From Effrenium voratum (Eukaryota > Sar > Dinophyceae > Suessiales > Symbiodiniaceae), in assembly GCA_963377175.1 (NCBI GenBank), contig CAUJNA010003244.1:62001-126000 (forward strand): a DNA stretch of 64,000 nucleotides, read 5' to 3'. The translations under genes and the position numbers were made by a program. Shown here piece after piece: positions 1-10,413 of the stretch (position 1 is the first letter of the stretch; each line of letters begins with the position of its first letter). The notes below the pieces were generated by a model. The model made no database searches and was not told the origin of the DNA. It worked only from the letters and a program-made list of their open reading frames with translations.

Positions 1-1690
1 CCTGATTGACATTTTTTTTGCGAATCAGGTCTTGATAAGGGTTCTACATCTCTGGGAACAGGGTTTTAGTCAGGTAAGCATCAGTTAGGAAAAACAAGTT
101 GAAGTGGCCCTCCCTCCTGATGGCGCATGAGGACACCCCTGACACCAACGGAACAAACATGATATCAGTTCTGGTATAATCGAGTTGTAATTGCTCCCTC
201 TGCAGACAACATGGGAACCAAAAGCACCCTCGTTTACTGTAGCTAGACTGCCTTTTTGGGTTTCATGTGGATCTGCGGAGCATGTCGTTCAAGTGAGGAT
301 CAACCTGGTGTTTCCCCCAAAAAAGTCAAGCATGCCCCCTCAAACGGAACGTCAAAGATTCCCCAAACAGTGAAGGATCCCCACTGCAAGGGAAAACCAG
401 ACTCTGACTGGATGTGAGGCAGGAGCTGCATGCCTGCCTGGTCATCCAGCGGGCCTGGAGATGCCGAGAGGCCGTGTGCTTCGGGTGCTTTGCGCTCGTG
501 CTGCTCGTTGGTCGGTTTACGGTGAAAAGGGTGTCCTAAAAAGAACACACCTGGTGTTAGGTCAGGGAGGCCTTCTTGAACAGCTTCCAAAAACCATCAT
601 GCGTTTTGCACATCCGAAAGGAAACCATTTGGCAGACACCCGACTGAACGGGTCACCCAAGTTGGTGCTGCTGTTGGATGGTTTTGAAGGGGCCCAAAGG
701 GAATTCCAACCTAAGAGAGAGCCTAAGAGAGATTGCTTCACACCCCGCTACTTAAGCACTTGAAAAGGTTTTTGTTTCTTGGTGTCGGCAACAGACCTTG
801 GTCCACTTTCACTGTCGGATGGTCTCAGGAGCGGGCGAATGACAACAAGCTGCTCGACTGCAGCTTGTGGCTGGCTCATTCCCCCTGTCGAGGACGAACA
901 AGTCATTTCCTGGGATTACAAGCACTTGTGACCAGCATAGGGAAATACAAGGGGCATACCATTTGCCCGGTGTGGCCCACCTGTACCCTGTTTTCCCTGT
1001 CCCGGTAGTCTTCCACTGCCCTGTTTGAATCGGAGTCCGACAAGCCAGGAGCCACAGTCTTTTCCGTCGGGCAGCCACTGTCAGATAAGGGGTGGATTGC
1101 GTAAACATTAAACCATGTTTCCGGCCGAGGGGGGGGAGCGGTCAACCGCTGTCCCTGGTCCGCACCTGTGAGTTCATGATGTTTTGGTGGAGCTTGCCCC
1201 TAAAAAATCACACATCTATTTTGGGCGGCGGAGTCTTCTCCTTTAACGACCAAGATCAACTGATCCACTGGAAGTCTGGGGCGACTGAGCCATGCGTCGA
1301 TTTCTCGCAGGCTGAGCTGGCCAGAACTGCTCTGTCGGGAGCACGTGGGCACAGTGCGCGAGGCCAGGGTTGCGAGCACTCCGAGCCGCAACGTCACCAA
1401 ACAAAGGCCATTTGGGTAGAAAAAATTGGCCGAGGGATGGCCCACAGACCACCCCTCCACCTTGCCATCTGTTTCCTTGAGCAAAATCCGTTTGCTTGTC
1501 GAATTCTAGGACCCGCTGAGTAGCACTACCCAAAGAGCTTGCCACTTTCGAGACACTCCCCAGGCCAAGCTCTTAGAATTTGCCACCCACTGAGGTGTCC
1601 CCTTTTGGAACCTCAGAACAATGGCAGTTGCAACGGAAATCAGCAGTGAGTCGCAGTGATTGATTCATGTCGAATGGGCGGTGATCCGAG
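1..1690. other. Non-coding stretch, no gene recognised
   Basis: I see no exon with a convincing codon pattern here. The open frames overlap on both strands and look like chance. The text is the mixed, pyrimidine/purine-clumped sequence typical of the introns in the rest of the window. Confidence 0.4.
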
Positions 1691-1795
1691 GTGCCCAAAG
1701 ACGAGAGAGGCATCGGCTTCATCCGGCAGAAGGCCATCCACGCGCTCTGTGGCTACGACGTGCTCTTCACCCAGGAGCAGCTGGAAAATGCCAAG
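1691..1795 (+). CDS. Exon: cold-shock-domain-like repeat, first half
   Basis: An exact 35-codon segment lies between an AG acceptor (CGAG|GTG) and a GT donor (CAAG|GTGGGT). It contains DERGIGFIRQK followed by YDVLFTQEQL. This matches the first part of a cold-shock domain (G-x-G-F-I, then D-V-F-x-H): the aromatic Phe is present, but the usual His after DVF is replaced (DVLFT). The matching second half appears near 2215. Nucleic-acid binding is inferred from the family and not shown. Dinoflagellates carry many cold-shock-type proteins. The assignment rests on pattern only. Confidence 0.5.
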
Positions 1796-2026
1796 GTGGG
1801 TAAGCAGGCGACCAGGGCTGGGGGTCTCAAGTAGTTTTTTGGCCCCGGAGGTTGTTTGCAGGTTTGTCAACGTTTTTCTTTCCCTGTCAAATTTCTTTAC
1901 TTTGGAAGCCTTGGAGACACGGGAAATCATGTGGGTCTGTGTTGTGTTGAGGGTACAGGTGTTGGGCTTGGAGGGAAACCAAAAGGACAACCACTATGTC
2001 GGGGTTCCAAATCCCTATGCTGACGC

Positions 2027-2124
2027 GCACACACACACACACACACACCCACACACCCACATACACACACACACACCCACATACCCACACACGCAAACAC
2101 ACCCACACACACACACACACACAT
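2027..2124. repeat. (CA)n microsatellite
   Basis: About 98 bp of almost pure CA dinucleotide with a few CCA/TA interruptions, in the intron after the first cold-shock-like exon. The Thr-His and Val-Cys open frames across it are artefacts. Confidence 0.95.
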
Positions 2125-2164
2125 GCCGTTGTGGTTCCCATGGTGTTTTTTCGTTTTTTTCCGC

Positions 2165-2300
2165 GAGCAAAAGCTCCGCCGTCCGCTTCGTGCGGCGCCC
2201 GAAGAGCCGTGGAGGTGCGCTTTGAGGTGGAGCTCGACTCCAAGCAGCGGCCCCGCGTGAAGCGCTCGCCGCTGGACATGGGGGCCTGCCGCCTGGCCGC
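2165..2300 (+). CDS. Exon: cold-shock-domain-like repeat, second half
   Basis: A GC-rich island encoding VRFEVELDSKQRPRVKRSP, which resembles the last two strands of a cold-shock domain (V-x-F-x-V-E-x-x-x-G/K-P-x-A). The most natural start is after GGAG at 2214, in phase with the exon ending at 1795. GC-rich, coding-like sequence extends upstream to about 2165, so the acceptor is uncertain. The same half-domain recurs at 4578 and 9851, suggesting a multi-repeat protein. Confidence 0.5.
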
Positions 2301-3230
2301 GGCGGAACCTCAGGGGAGGGGGAGGGTGGAATGTTTTGGAGCTGGGGTCATGGGCTCCATGTCATGCACGGAAATTCTACAAGTATGGATCTATGCAGGG
2401 TATTTAGGGGGTATGTGTGATCTAGTGTGACCCAGAATCCAAGACGAAATTAATATGAGCAAGATTGTGACAGTGAGATTCTGATGTAGGTTTGTCTGAA
2501 AGTGGGCAGGCATCCTGAGACAGGGCTTTGCGTTTCCCTACTTTAAAACGATCTTTGAACGGGCATCCTCCTGAAAGCAGGAACAACAACAGAAACCTCA
2601 ACACCGGTTTTTAAAGAGGAAACCAAGAGGAAACCGATCTGTGCGTTAGCTTACATGCAGTCCCCCAACAAAAGCCCCGTGCTGTCCTCGCATGGTTGGT
2701 CCCTGGTAGCCAAAGCAAAGTGTCCATACGCAGGGATTACCCAGTCCGGCAAGCAAATCTTCCAAGTGAGAGGTTGCAAGCGGAGTGACTTGTCGTCTCA
2801 GTGCGCCGAGGTTTGCAGAAGCTTCATACGGGTACGATTTGTGACGTGGATGCGGCCCGCGGGCGCGGCTTCATTCACCACCAGGATGGGCTCTCCAAAT
2901 GACTGAGAGTCATTTTCGGGAACCCCCCCAAAAAAAGATCGTTGGGGTCCATCAACGACCAACGGATCCAACTAAATAAATAACATACACAAATGCGGCC
3001 CATTCAGGGGGCCAAGCAACTTAGGTCCAAGGTTTGAAGGGAAGCCAACGTGCAACCTGGGTCCATCACAGATTCCACATCGGCGTCATCGTTTGCTGCA
3101 CTGGTTTGTCATTCTTTGTTGGGCTTCCATGTGTGTTTTCCGTCAAAAAACAAGCAAAGCACAGGCTGCAGTCTTCTTCGTAGGCTGGGGCGTGGGGGGC
3201 TGTGGGGGGGGGGGGAATTCCAGCGGTCTA
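2301..3230. other. Intron-like sequence
   Basis: No convincing exon. Low GC compared with the flanking islands, with short homopolymer runs (poly-G near 3200). It lies between two cold-shock-like exons and is best read as intron. Confidence 0.4.
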
Positions 3231-3237
3231 CCCCCAA

Positions 3238-3335
3238 ACCACCGATTGCGACGGAGGACATCCACCAGCTGCTGGGCAAGGACGTGCTCTTCCGCTTCGG
3301 CCAGCTCCCAGGGGCGGAGGCCGCCTGGCTCGGTG
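3238..3335 (+). CDS. Exon: second cold-shock-like repeat, first half
   Basis: Encodes ATEDIHQLLGKDVLFRFGQLPG. GKDVLFRFGQL aligns with YDVLFTQEQL of the exon at 1691, so this is the first half of a second repeat. The G-x-G-F-I strand is not visible here and may sit in an unrecognised upstream exon. The 3' boundary is unclear: coding character fades after GAEAA. Confidence 0.45.
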
Positions 3336-3339
3336 CCGT

Positions 3340-4370
3340 TTGGGGAGAAAAAGGGGTCGCTGATACAAAGGCGCCCCTGAGTTTGGACAATTTTCTGTTG
3401 GTTTCTTTGGAAAGCCGACCCAACCAAGCCCAAATAGGTGGGTGCCCTTTGTTCAGTTAGTTGTCTGGGGCGGGGGGGGGGGAGGGTTCAGGGTTTTCCT
3501 TGAGTATCAAGAAAGGGCGCCTTGTTTGTCCATGCATTTCCACTGGAGTTCAGGGTTGTCGGTTTCCTTGCAACAAGCTCCGACAGAATTCCAAGACATA
3601 TTGGCTTTATCTTCGTCTTGCTTTGCAACACCGTTCCAGCATGCGGTCACTGGTTTTGACATGCGCATTCTTTGCACATTTTGACAAGGGCATGTCCGTG
3701 TTGTCGCTTGTCTTCTTTGCCCCCTGTTTCGTTTGTCAGTTTCCCTTGACCCCTCTTTGGAGTGACTGAGACTGATCACGGAATGGGGCTGTGTACTTTC
3801 GGGGAAGTGCTAGCGGCAAAACGCACGTCTTGGGCTTTGGGGACTACCCTATTGCTTTGTGGATATGCCAAAACTCGAAAACATCGCCCATTAAAAGCAT
3901 TGCGCTCTTGGAATTCTAATGCAATTTGATCTTATTCGGTTGCTGTCCCCCCCCCAATATCGATTTATGGGCATGGTCCCAACTCGAACCTGGTGCAGTT
4001 TCGGCGACCGGACTACCATCATCGGGTGTTTTTCTTCCTTTTTTGCATGATTCTCCATGAGGTATACTTGAGTTGGTTAAGATTGGTGGTTTGGAGATTT
4101 GGCTCCTGTTTGCTCCAAGACACCAAGCCACGCTACCGAGCCAAACTGCTTCGGTTTGGAGATTTTCACTGGAATCGGCTCTCGCAATTAGTAATTGCTT
4201 TTGGGTGATTTTCCTTGAACTACAAGTCCATTCAACATGTCACTTTCATTGACCCATTTTTAACGCATCTCAGGTGCAGCACATCGCCTTCTTGGATGTT
4301 CAAAGTATGTGAGATAGGAGGTTGCCAGCGGGACACAGAGTCTTTTTCCTTATGTTCAGATATCTGTAAT
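3340..4370. other. Intron-like sequence
   Basis: AT-richer sequence with poly-G and poly-T runs and no coding signature, between two cold-shock-like exons. Confidence 0.4.
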
Positions 4371-4415
4371 ATTACTATTCTTATTATTATTATTATTATT
4401 TCTTCTTCTTCTTCC

Positions 4416-4480
<65 letters not shown>

Positions 4481-4486
4481 TATTGC
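4371..4486. repeat. (TTA)n microsatellite
   Basis: About 115 bp of TTA/TTC trinucleotide repeat, nearly pure TTA from 4416. Intronic. Confidence 0.95.
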
Positions 4487-4577
4487 CGTACAATGAGTTG
4501 TTTTCTGTAAATTACCATGCTGACCGCCCATTTGCTTGGTAGGATGAGCATCCCAGTTGGTTTCCGCTTGGTTTCAG

Positions 4578-4645
4578 GTGGGGCAGAGTGTCAGCTTCCG
4601 CCTGGAGCTCGATGACGGAAAGCCGCGCGTGGCTTCCGTGCAGTC
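4578..4645 (+). CDS. Exon: second cold-shock-like repeat, second half
   Basis: After TTTCAG the frame reads VGQSVSFRLELDDGKPRVASVQ, an excellent match to the end of a cold-shock domain (VGQ-x-V-x-F-x-x-E-x-x-x-G-K-P-x-A). With the exon at 3238 it completes repeat 2. The donor is probably near GTGCAG. This is the clearest exon of the cold-shock-like gene. Confidence 0.55.
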
Positions 4646-4649
4646 AGGC

Positions 4650-6890
4650 GGGGGAATTCAGTTGGATGTTCTTTTAGTTGGTACTGTGTCATCAGCTTCC
4701 CGTTATTAGGTGGTTTGGATTGGTGCTCTGGTGGTTACGGGGTGGTTTCTTATTTTACCCTTGAAATCCCCACATCTCCAATCCGAACCGCCAACAAAGA
4801 GATACTTGATCTTCAGCTTGGTTTGAAGGGACTCCAAGAGGGATGTGTGCTTCTTTGAGGGCACTCTTTTTTCGGGGTTGGGTTTCCAGGGGAAGCCAAA
4901 AAGACAACGTACGGTGCCCCTACTTCAGCACACATCCAGTTCCTTGTGTCCGACCAGTAGAGCTACCTACCCTTGGGCGGGCTTGCCGATTTCTTACATA
5001 AAACATTTTTTTCGCAGGGTCAAAGACCGATCCAATATGTCAACCACGTCTAGAAATGCCGCCATGGGCCATGGGGACCAATGTTGCTTTCACCGCGAGT
5101 CTGACGCCAAAGAAGCCAAACAAATGGGTCTTTCTCAAAGTAGGGGACGCACAAAAATGATGCCAAAAAGGAAACCCAACCGTTGGACACTTGATCTCAT
5201 ATATTTTGCAACCTCCTTCTTTGGGGTATGCGGATTTGGGCCCTCGAAGCTTGGAGGCGCCTCGTTGCCCAAGTTCACCACGGAGACGCTGCTGTGGCTT
5301 GGCCAAGTGAGCCGCTTCAAAACCCAAAGCCAGAGGTACAGTTGGGTGAAGGAGCTTCCTTACATGGTTTCGTCTAAGGTGAACCCTCTTTTCCAACAAG
5401 CAAGTGGACAGGCAGATCCCCCGAAAGAAAAGTGTGCTGACATGGTCAGCTTCCATGATTGTTGGACGCAGGGCAGTGTGTTGAACATGGATGTAAGAAG
5501 AACATGGCGGATTTATAGTGCGGGCCCGGAGAATGAACTTTTCAGGGGTGCGGTGCACAGCTCCCTTTTTGGAAGATGAGAGGAGGGTTCTTGTACACAA
5601 ACCCGTGCTGGTTGGGAAATGAGGTTAGAATTGGGGACTTGCGCCCGGTGTTAGTGGGGGCGAAAGTTAAGCCGGATATGAGCAACGGCCAATATCTATT
5701 ATCATTTACGGTAATAAAGGGGATGACATGAGACACACCTGCCAAATTGCCATCAGGAAATGGCATTTACCAGACCTAAATGTCAGTTGGGCCATAATTT
5801 TGACCGTGGCTCATATGAGCCGCCCTTTTCTTTGCCATGGGTTTGCCATGGGCTTCCTGGATGGATTTGATCTTCCTTCATATTATCCTTTGCATGTTGT
5901 TGTGGTGTAACTCGAATTTCCTCCACAATTTTCACTGCATTGCTTCTTGAAAGCCTGAAGCAACCTTGATAATCTGCTTCGCTTCTTTCTTGAATTTGAT
6001 TTCCTCTTCACCTTTGCCCACCCTCACATGTTTCTTGAGGTATATTTTCCTGCATTATTTTTTCCACCTTTCCTTCGATTTCTGTTTTTCCTCCACTGCC
6101 GAGATTACAGAAATGCCATTGTCTTTTTGGCTTCACGCAAACATTGGCCCAGGGGATGCAGCCACCTCGGCCTCGTGGCCTTCGGTACCGATGGGCTGCT
6201 CGGATGGTTTCGGTGAGTTCTGTGGGCCATGCTTGCCTTGGTGCGGAATGGTTTGTAGCTTTTGATTTTCAGAAAAGGGGGGGTGGTGGTGGAAGCTTTT
6301 TGGTGTTTGGTGGTAGTGTTTTTTCTTCTTATTTTCTTTTTCAAGGGGGAAGGTGTTCGACTTTTGCAGACCGCCTACTTAAGACCCGGCTCCAAAGGAC
6401 TTGAGCCGAGGACAGAGATGGGCCAAAATGAGTTTGGGTAGAAGATTGGCGTTGGGACCTTTTGCTTTCCTTGTTGAAGTGGGATATCTTTTAGATGGTT
6501 CCTTTTTGTTGTTTGCACATTCCAAGGCGATATACTCAAGAGTCACATAAGATTTCACGGCCCCACATCAACAGGGGCTGGGGGGTTTCTTGCTAAGGAC
6601 ACCTGGTTTCTTGAGGGCATTACCCAAGATGCTCTTTGCCCATTTCCCTTGAAACCATGGTCTGATGATGGGGACAGGGCACAGGCAATCCACCCATTAG
6701 AAGGGAGAGCGGCCCGCCATGGGGCCTGTGATTTTGAAATCAGCATTTTTTACACCTTGGCATATGTGAATGCACCTTTCTTGCACATGCGGTCTTTAGT
6801 TATTTTTGGAGAAGGCCACCCACTGCAGGCATCTTTCCTCTCCCCTGCTTTCTGGCAATCAGCGTTTTCCAAGGATTCCCTTGCTATTCC
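4650..6890. other. Intron-like sequence with weak exon candidates
   Basis: A 244-codon open frame (4845-5579) covers most of the first half, but it runs through a copy of the window's interspersed repeat and shows no family signature, so I treat it as chance. Two short GC-richer islands, about 5265-5340 and 6140-6212 (the latter ending before GTGAGT), could be small exons of the same gene. I cannot name them. Confidence 0.3.
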
Positions 6891-8400
6891 CTAAAAGATC
6901 CCCAGTATTCCCCTAATTAGCACCCTCCTAGTAATTCTGTCCCTGGCATTACCCCAGAGTGCCTTTGTTATTTTCTTAGTATACCCCTAATATTCGCTCA
7001 GTATTCCCCTAATGTTCCCCAAACAGTTCACTAGCATTCTGCTGGTAATCTGTGTTCCCCCAGTAGTCCTCTATCATGCCCTCGGTATTCCCATAAAGTT
7101 CCTTTAGCTCTCTCTCTCTCTCTTGTTATTCGCTCTAGTATCTCCTCAGTGTTCCCCTAGTAACTGTTCCCCTAGTACTTTTTCAGTACTCCCCTTTTGT
7201 TTTTCGAGTATTCACCCTTTGTGCTTCCCTAGTACCCCTGGTATTCCCCTTATCATTCCCCTAGTATTCTCTTGGTACTCCCCGAATTGTCCACGCATAT
7301 TGCCTCATAATCTTCTCTGTATTCTCCTGGTATTCCCCTAACTCCTTTTGTATTGTCTTGGTATACCCCTAATCTTCTCTCAGTGTTCAAGTTTCCCCAA
7401 ATATTCCTTCAGTCCCCTTAGCAGCTTCTTGGTAATTCCCTAGCAGACCCCCTGCATTCCCCACTATTCCTCTAGTATTCTCTTGGTGTACCCTCTAGTA
7501 TTTCCTCAGTGTTTTCCGAGATTCCCTTAACATTCCTCAAGTAGTCTGTATTCTCCTAGCATTTTCATAGTAGTCACTAGTGTTCCCTTAATATTCCCCT
7601 AGCACTCCCCTCACTATTGCTCGAATAGGCCCCTATTCCTTTAGAATTATTTTACCCCTAGAGTTGTATTCCCCTAGTATTCCCCTAATAGTATTTCTTT
7701 AGCATTCCCTTACCCCTAGAATTGTATTCCCCTAATATTGTTCAGTACTCCTTAGTATTTTCTGGGTGCGCCCTAGTATTCTCCAAATATTCCCCTAGTA
7801 TTGCCCAGCATTCCCCTTTGTGCTTCCCCTGGTATCCTGCATCTGCGCTCCAGTTTCTGAGTAGAAAAGAACTAGGGAAATACCGAGGGGACAATAAGGG
7901 AGTACCAGGGGAATAACAAGAGGAAATGCGAGGAGAATACTAGGGGAATACTGGGAGAGAATACTACAAATAAACTGAGCAAATGCTAAGGAATGCTGGG
8001 GTTACTGGGGGAATATTGGGAGAATGCTAGGGGTATTCCAAGAAAATACTAAGGAATACTAGGGCAATATTAGGGGAATACTAGGAGAATACAACTACTA
8101 GGGCTGAGACAATGCTAAAGGAATAGAGAATACTAAGGGGAATGCTAGGGGAATATTAAGGGAATACTTGGGAAGTATTGTGAATATTAGGAACATACTA
8201 GGGGAATATTGAGGAATATTAAAGGAATACTGGGGAGTGCTGAGAGAACACTAGGGGCAAGATAATATTAAAGGCATGGCAAGATTTGTGGAGTATTAAA
8301 GGAAACATGATGACTTTTCAGGGAATTCTCAGGGAATAGTAAGGGAATGTTATATAATGGAACACTGAGAGAACACGAAGGAAATACTCGGAAAACACTG
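6890..8400. repeat. Degenerate satellite with strand switch
   Basis: About 1.5 kb built from degenerate units around TATTCCCCTAGTA. From about 6890 to 7850 the pyrimidine-rich version is on the + strand; from about 7860 to 8400 the reverse complement (TACTAGGGGAATA) takes over. The whole tract is therefore a giant imperfect inverted repeat with its switch point at about 7855. Units are 10-25 bp with many substitutions. No gene was seen in it. Confidence 0.85.
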
Positions 8401-8422
8401 AGGGGACAATGCGGGAAGTGCA

Positions 8423-8502
8423 AAAACCTCGAGAAACCAACAAAAGCCATTTCTTTGTGTTTTCTCGAGGTTTTTGTGTGTTTGTTGGTTTTCTCGAGGT
8501 TT
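8423..8502. repeat. Compact inverted repeat at the satellite edge
   Basis: An arm around CCTCGAGAAACCAACAAA (8425-8444) is matched in inverse orientation by 8481-8502 with one indel. The 15-base inner arm 8423-8436 is also matched by 8461-8475. A long hairpin or cruciform is possible. It sits directly after the strand-switching satellite. Confidence 0.8.
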
Positions 8503-8699
8503 GGGTCACATGTTCTTTTCCAGAGTACATGGGAATGGCGTACTGGTGCGTGTTGTTCTGAGTTTTTCTGGTATTTCGCAAACGCAGGCCCCATGGCGGG
8601 CCCTTCTGGTAGAAGGCCTATCGCAAAGGGAACCTAAAGGCAAACCGGTAAACCAGGAAACCTGGAGAGCCGACCTGTTGCCACACGTCTCCGGCTTCG

Positions 8700-8856
8700 G
8701 AGAAAGCGGCGCGCGCCCGAAAAGCGCCCGGGTCGAAGCGAGCGCCCGAGGCGCCTGGAGCTGCGGAACGCGCAGATCCGGCGCCTCTGCGGCCGCCACG
8801 CGGTTTTCTCGCGCCGGGAGCTGGCGGGGCGCCTTGCGGCGCGCGGCTCGGACAGG
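8700..8856 (+). CDS. Exon: Arg-rich helical segment, unrecognised
   Basis: A strongly GC-rich island (about 70% GC) with one coherent frame. It has an Arg-rich start, then ELRNAQIRRLCGRHAVFS and RRELAGRLAARGSDR, a pattern of amphipathic helices. The acceptor may be CCCGAG at 8750, giving a shorter exon. The family is not recognised. It could belong to the cold-shock-like gene or be separate. Confidence 0.4.
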
Positions 8857-8964
8857 GTTTGGCCGGGTTTCCTTGAGGAAATGAACGGGTATGGTTGGTT
8901 CGCTAGGAAAGGGGCAGGCATGTTTGGCTCCTTTGAAGATAGCAACGGTGCAGCGGAGTAGAGC

Positions 8965-9115
8965 CAAGGAAACAGCCAACCAACCAATGTACCAACCAAG
9001 CAAGCAAGGGCACTCATCAATCAACCAAGCAGTGCAATGCAAGCAAGCGACCAACCAATCAAAGAAAGCCTGCAACCAAGCAGCAAGCCGGCCATCCGTT
9101 CAACCAACCAACAAC
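8965..9115. repeat. Low-complexity CCAA/AAGC-rich tract
   Basis: About 150 bp of imperfect tetranucleotide repetition (CAACCAACCAA, AAGCAAGC). It is not coding; intronic filler. Confidence 0.7.
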
Positions 9116-9850
9116 CTCACTGTTGTTGGCTTCTTTCCAAAGGTTCCTTTTTGTTGGGGAGGCTCTTTGTTTCTGACTCTATTTCCGTTCAGCAACGCAC
9201 CCACCCGGAAAGGGCTGAGCGATTGTTGGCGAAGCCGTCTTTCCTTGTGAGCAGTCTTAGTTTCAGGGGGCAGAGATCGTGGCCACGTGACAAATCGACC
9301 TAGGCAGTCAAGTATTTGAAGGTGCCCCTTTTTGCACACTCGACAACGGCACAAAGGCCTTCTTGATGCGGGTCAACCATAGAGCAAGACCCGATACTTG
9401 CAATCCCTGAGTTGAACATGGTTTATTCACAGCCGGGTGGCCCTTTTCAGCACAGTAGGCCAACCACATATGATGGCAAATTCAGGGATTTTCCTTTTTT
9501 TCTCTGCTTGCTTTGTTACGGAATCAGCATTAGGGTAAAACCAAGTAAGCGCTGGTTAGGGGTCAAATGACGGGTGAATGAGCGGCAAACAACACGAACG
9601 GAAGTGGAGTAGTCGCATGTTTTTTTCTCCTGGGTCCAAACAAAGTCTGGGGGTCTGTGGTTGGAACATCTTTGCTATGAACGGAGGACATGCGGGGAAC
9701 CACTCAAACTTCCCACAAAAAGAACTCAGGGGCCCGGGCCCCAGTCTCCCCACGTTCTCCTGCGTGACGTTCTCCCGCGTTTTCGTTGGAGGGGCGACGT
9801 TTTGCGGCGAAGGCTTCGGCTGGGCCGCCGGACGAGCCAAGGACCCGGGG

Positions 9851-9930
9851 CCTGCGTGAGCTTCCGCGTGCGTCTGACCCCCGAGGGCCTTCCGGAGGTG
9901 GCGGAGGCGCGACCGCGAGGGCCGGGACCG
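9851..9930 (+). CDS. Exon: third cold-shock-like half repeat
   Basis: Encodes ACVSFRVRLTPEGLPEVAEARPRG, aligning with VGQSVSFRLELDDGKPRVAS at 4578 (V-S-F-R-x-x-L, then G-x-P-x-V-A). The preceding bases (9785-9850) are GC-rich and may encode the first half (GDVLRRRLRLG), but the match is weak. This suggests the cold-shock-like gene extends at least 8 kb. Confidence 0.45.
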
Positions 9931-9934
9931 GGCG

Positions 9935-10374
9935 CGTGGAATGCTTGGCGCGCCTCTTGATTTGGAGAGGTGTCCCGTTTGACAGGAAATCCGGATCACT
10001 TGGGGGAGATACAGCTCCATTGATCCATCAGGATGATTAGTCCGGGGTTGACAGGGGTTTTGGGGTTCTGAGAATTGGAGCATGACAGTGTCCAACAACA
10101 GGGACCCCCTTTTGGAGGGTCTGCAAAGGGACACCAAAAGGACACTTACCAGATTTAGGCGAAACTGAGTTGCAAACACCTTAATGTTAGGTAGGAGGGC
10201 GCCCTTGGGTTTTCCTTCAAAGGCTTGCGAGCACGGATCTTCCCGATCTTAACCGCATGGACTGCTTCCCTTTCGCCAGGTCAATGCAGACGCAGCATGT
10301 GCACGCCAGGCGGGCGTCCGATGGGGGAAAGAGCCAAAAACGAATATATATATATATATACATATAAAAATATT

Positions 10375-10413
<39 letters not shown>

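Noticed and set aside
1887..2430. Val-Cys and Thr-His rich open frames
   Set aside because: Both come from the (CA)n microsatellite; only the short cold-shock-like island at the 3' side looks coding.
4845..5579. 244-codon + strand ORF
   Set aside because: Runs through a copy of the intron repeat, has no recognisable motif or codon bias, and lies among overlapping frames on the other strand.
6890..8400. CRISPR array or regular tandem repeat array
   Set aside because: Units vary in length and sequence with no constant repeat/spacer pattern, and the genome is eukaryotic.
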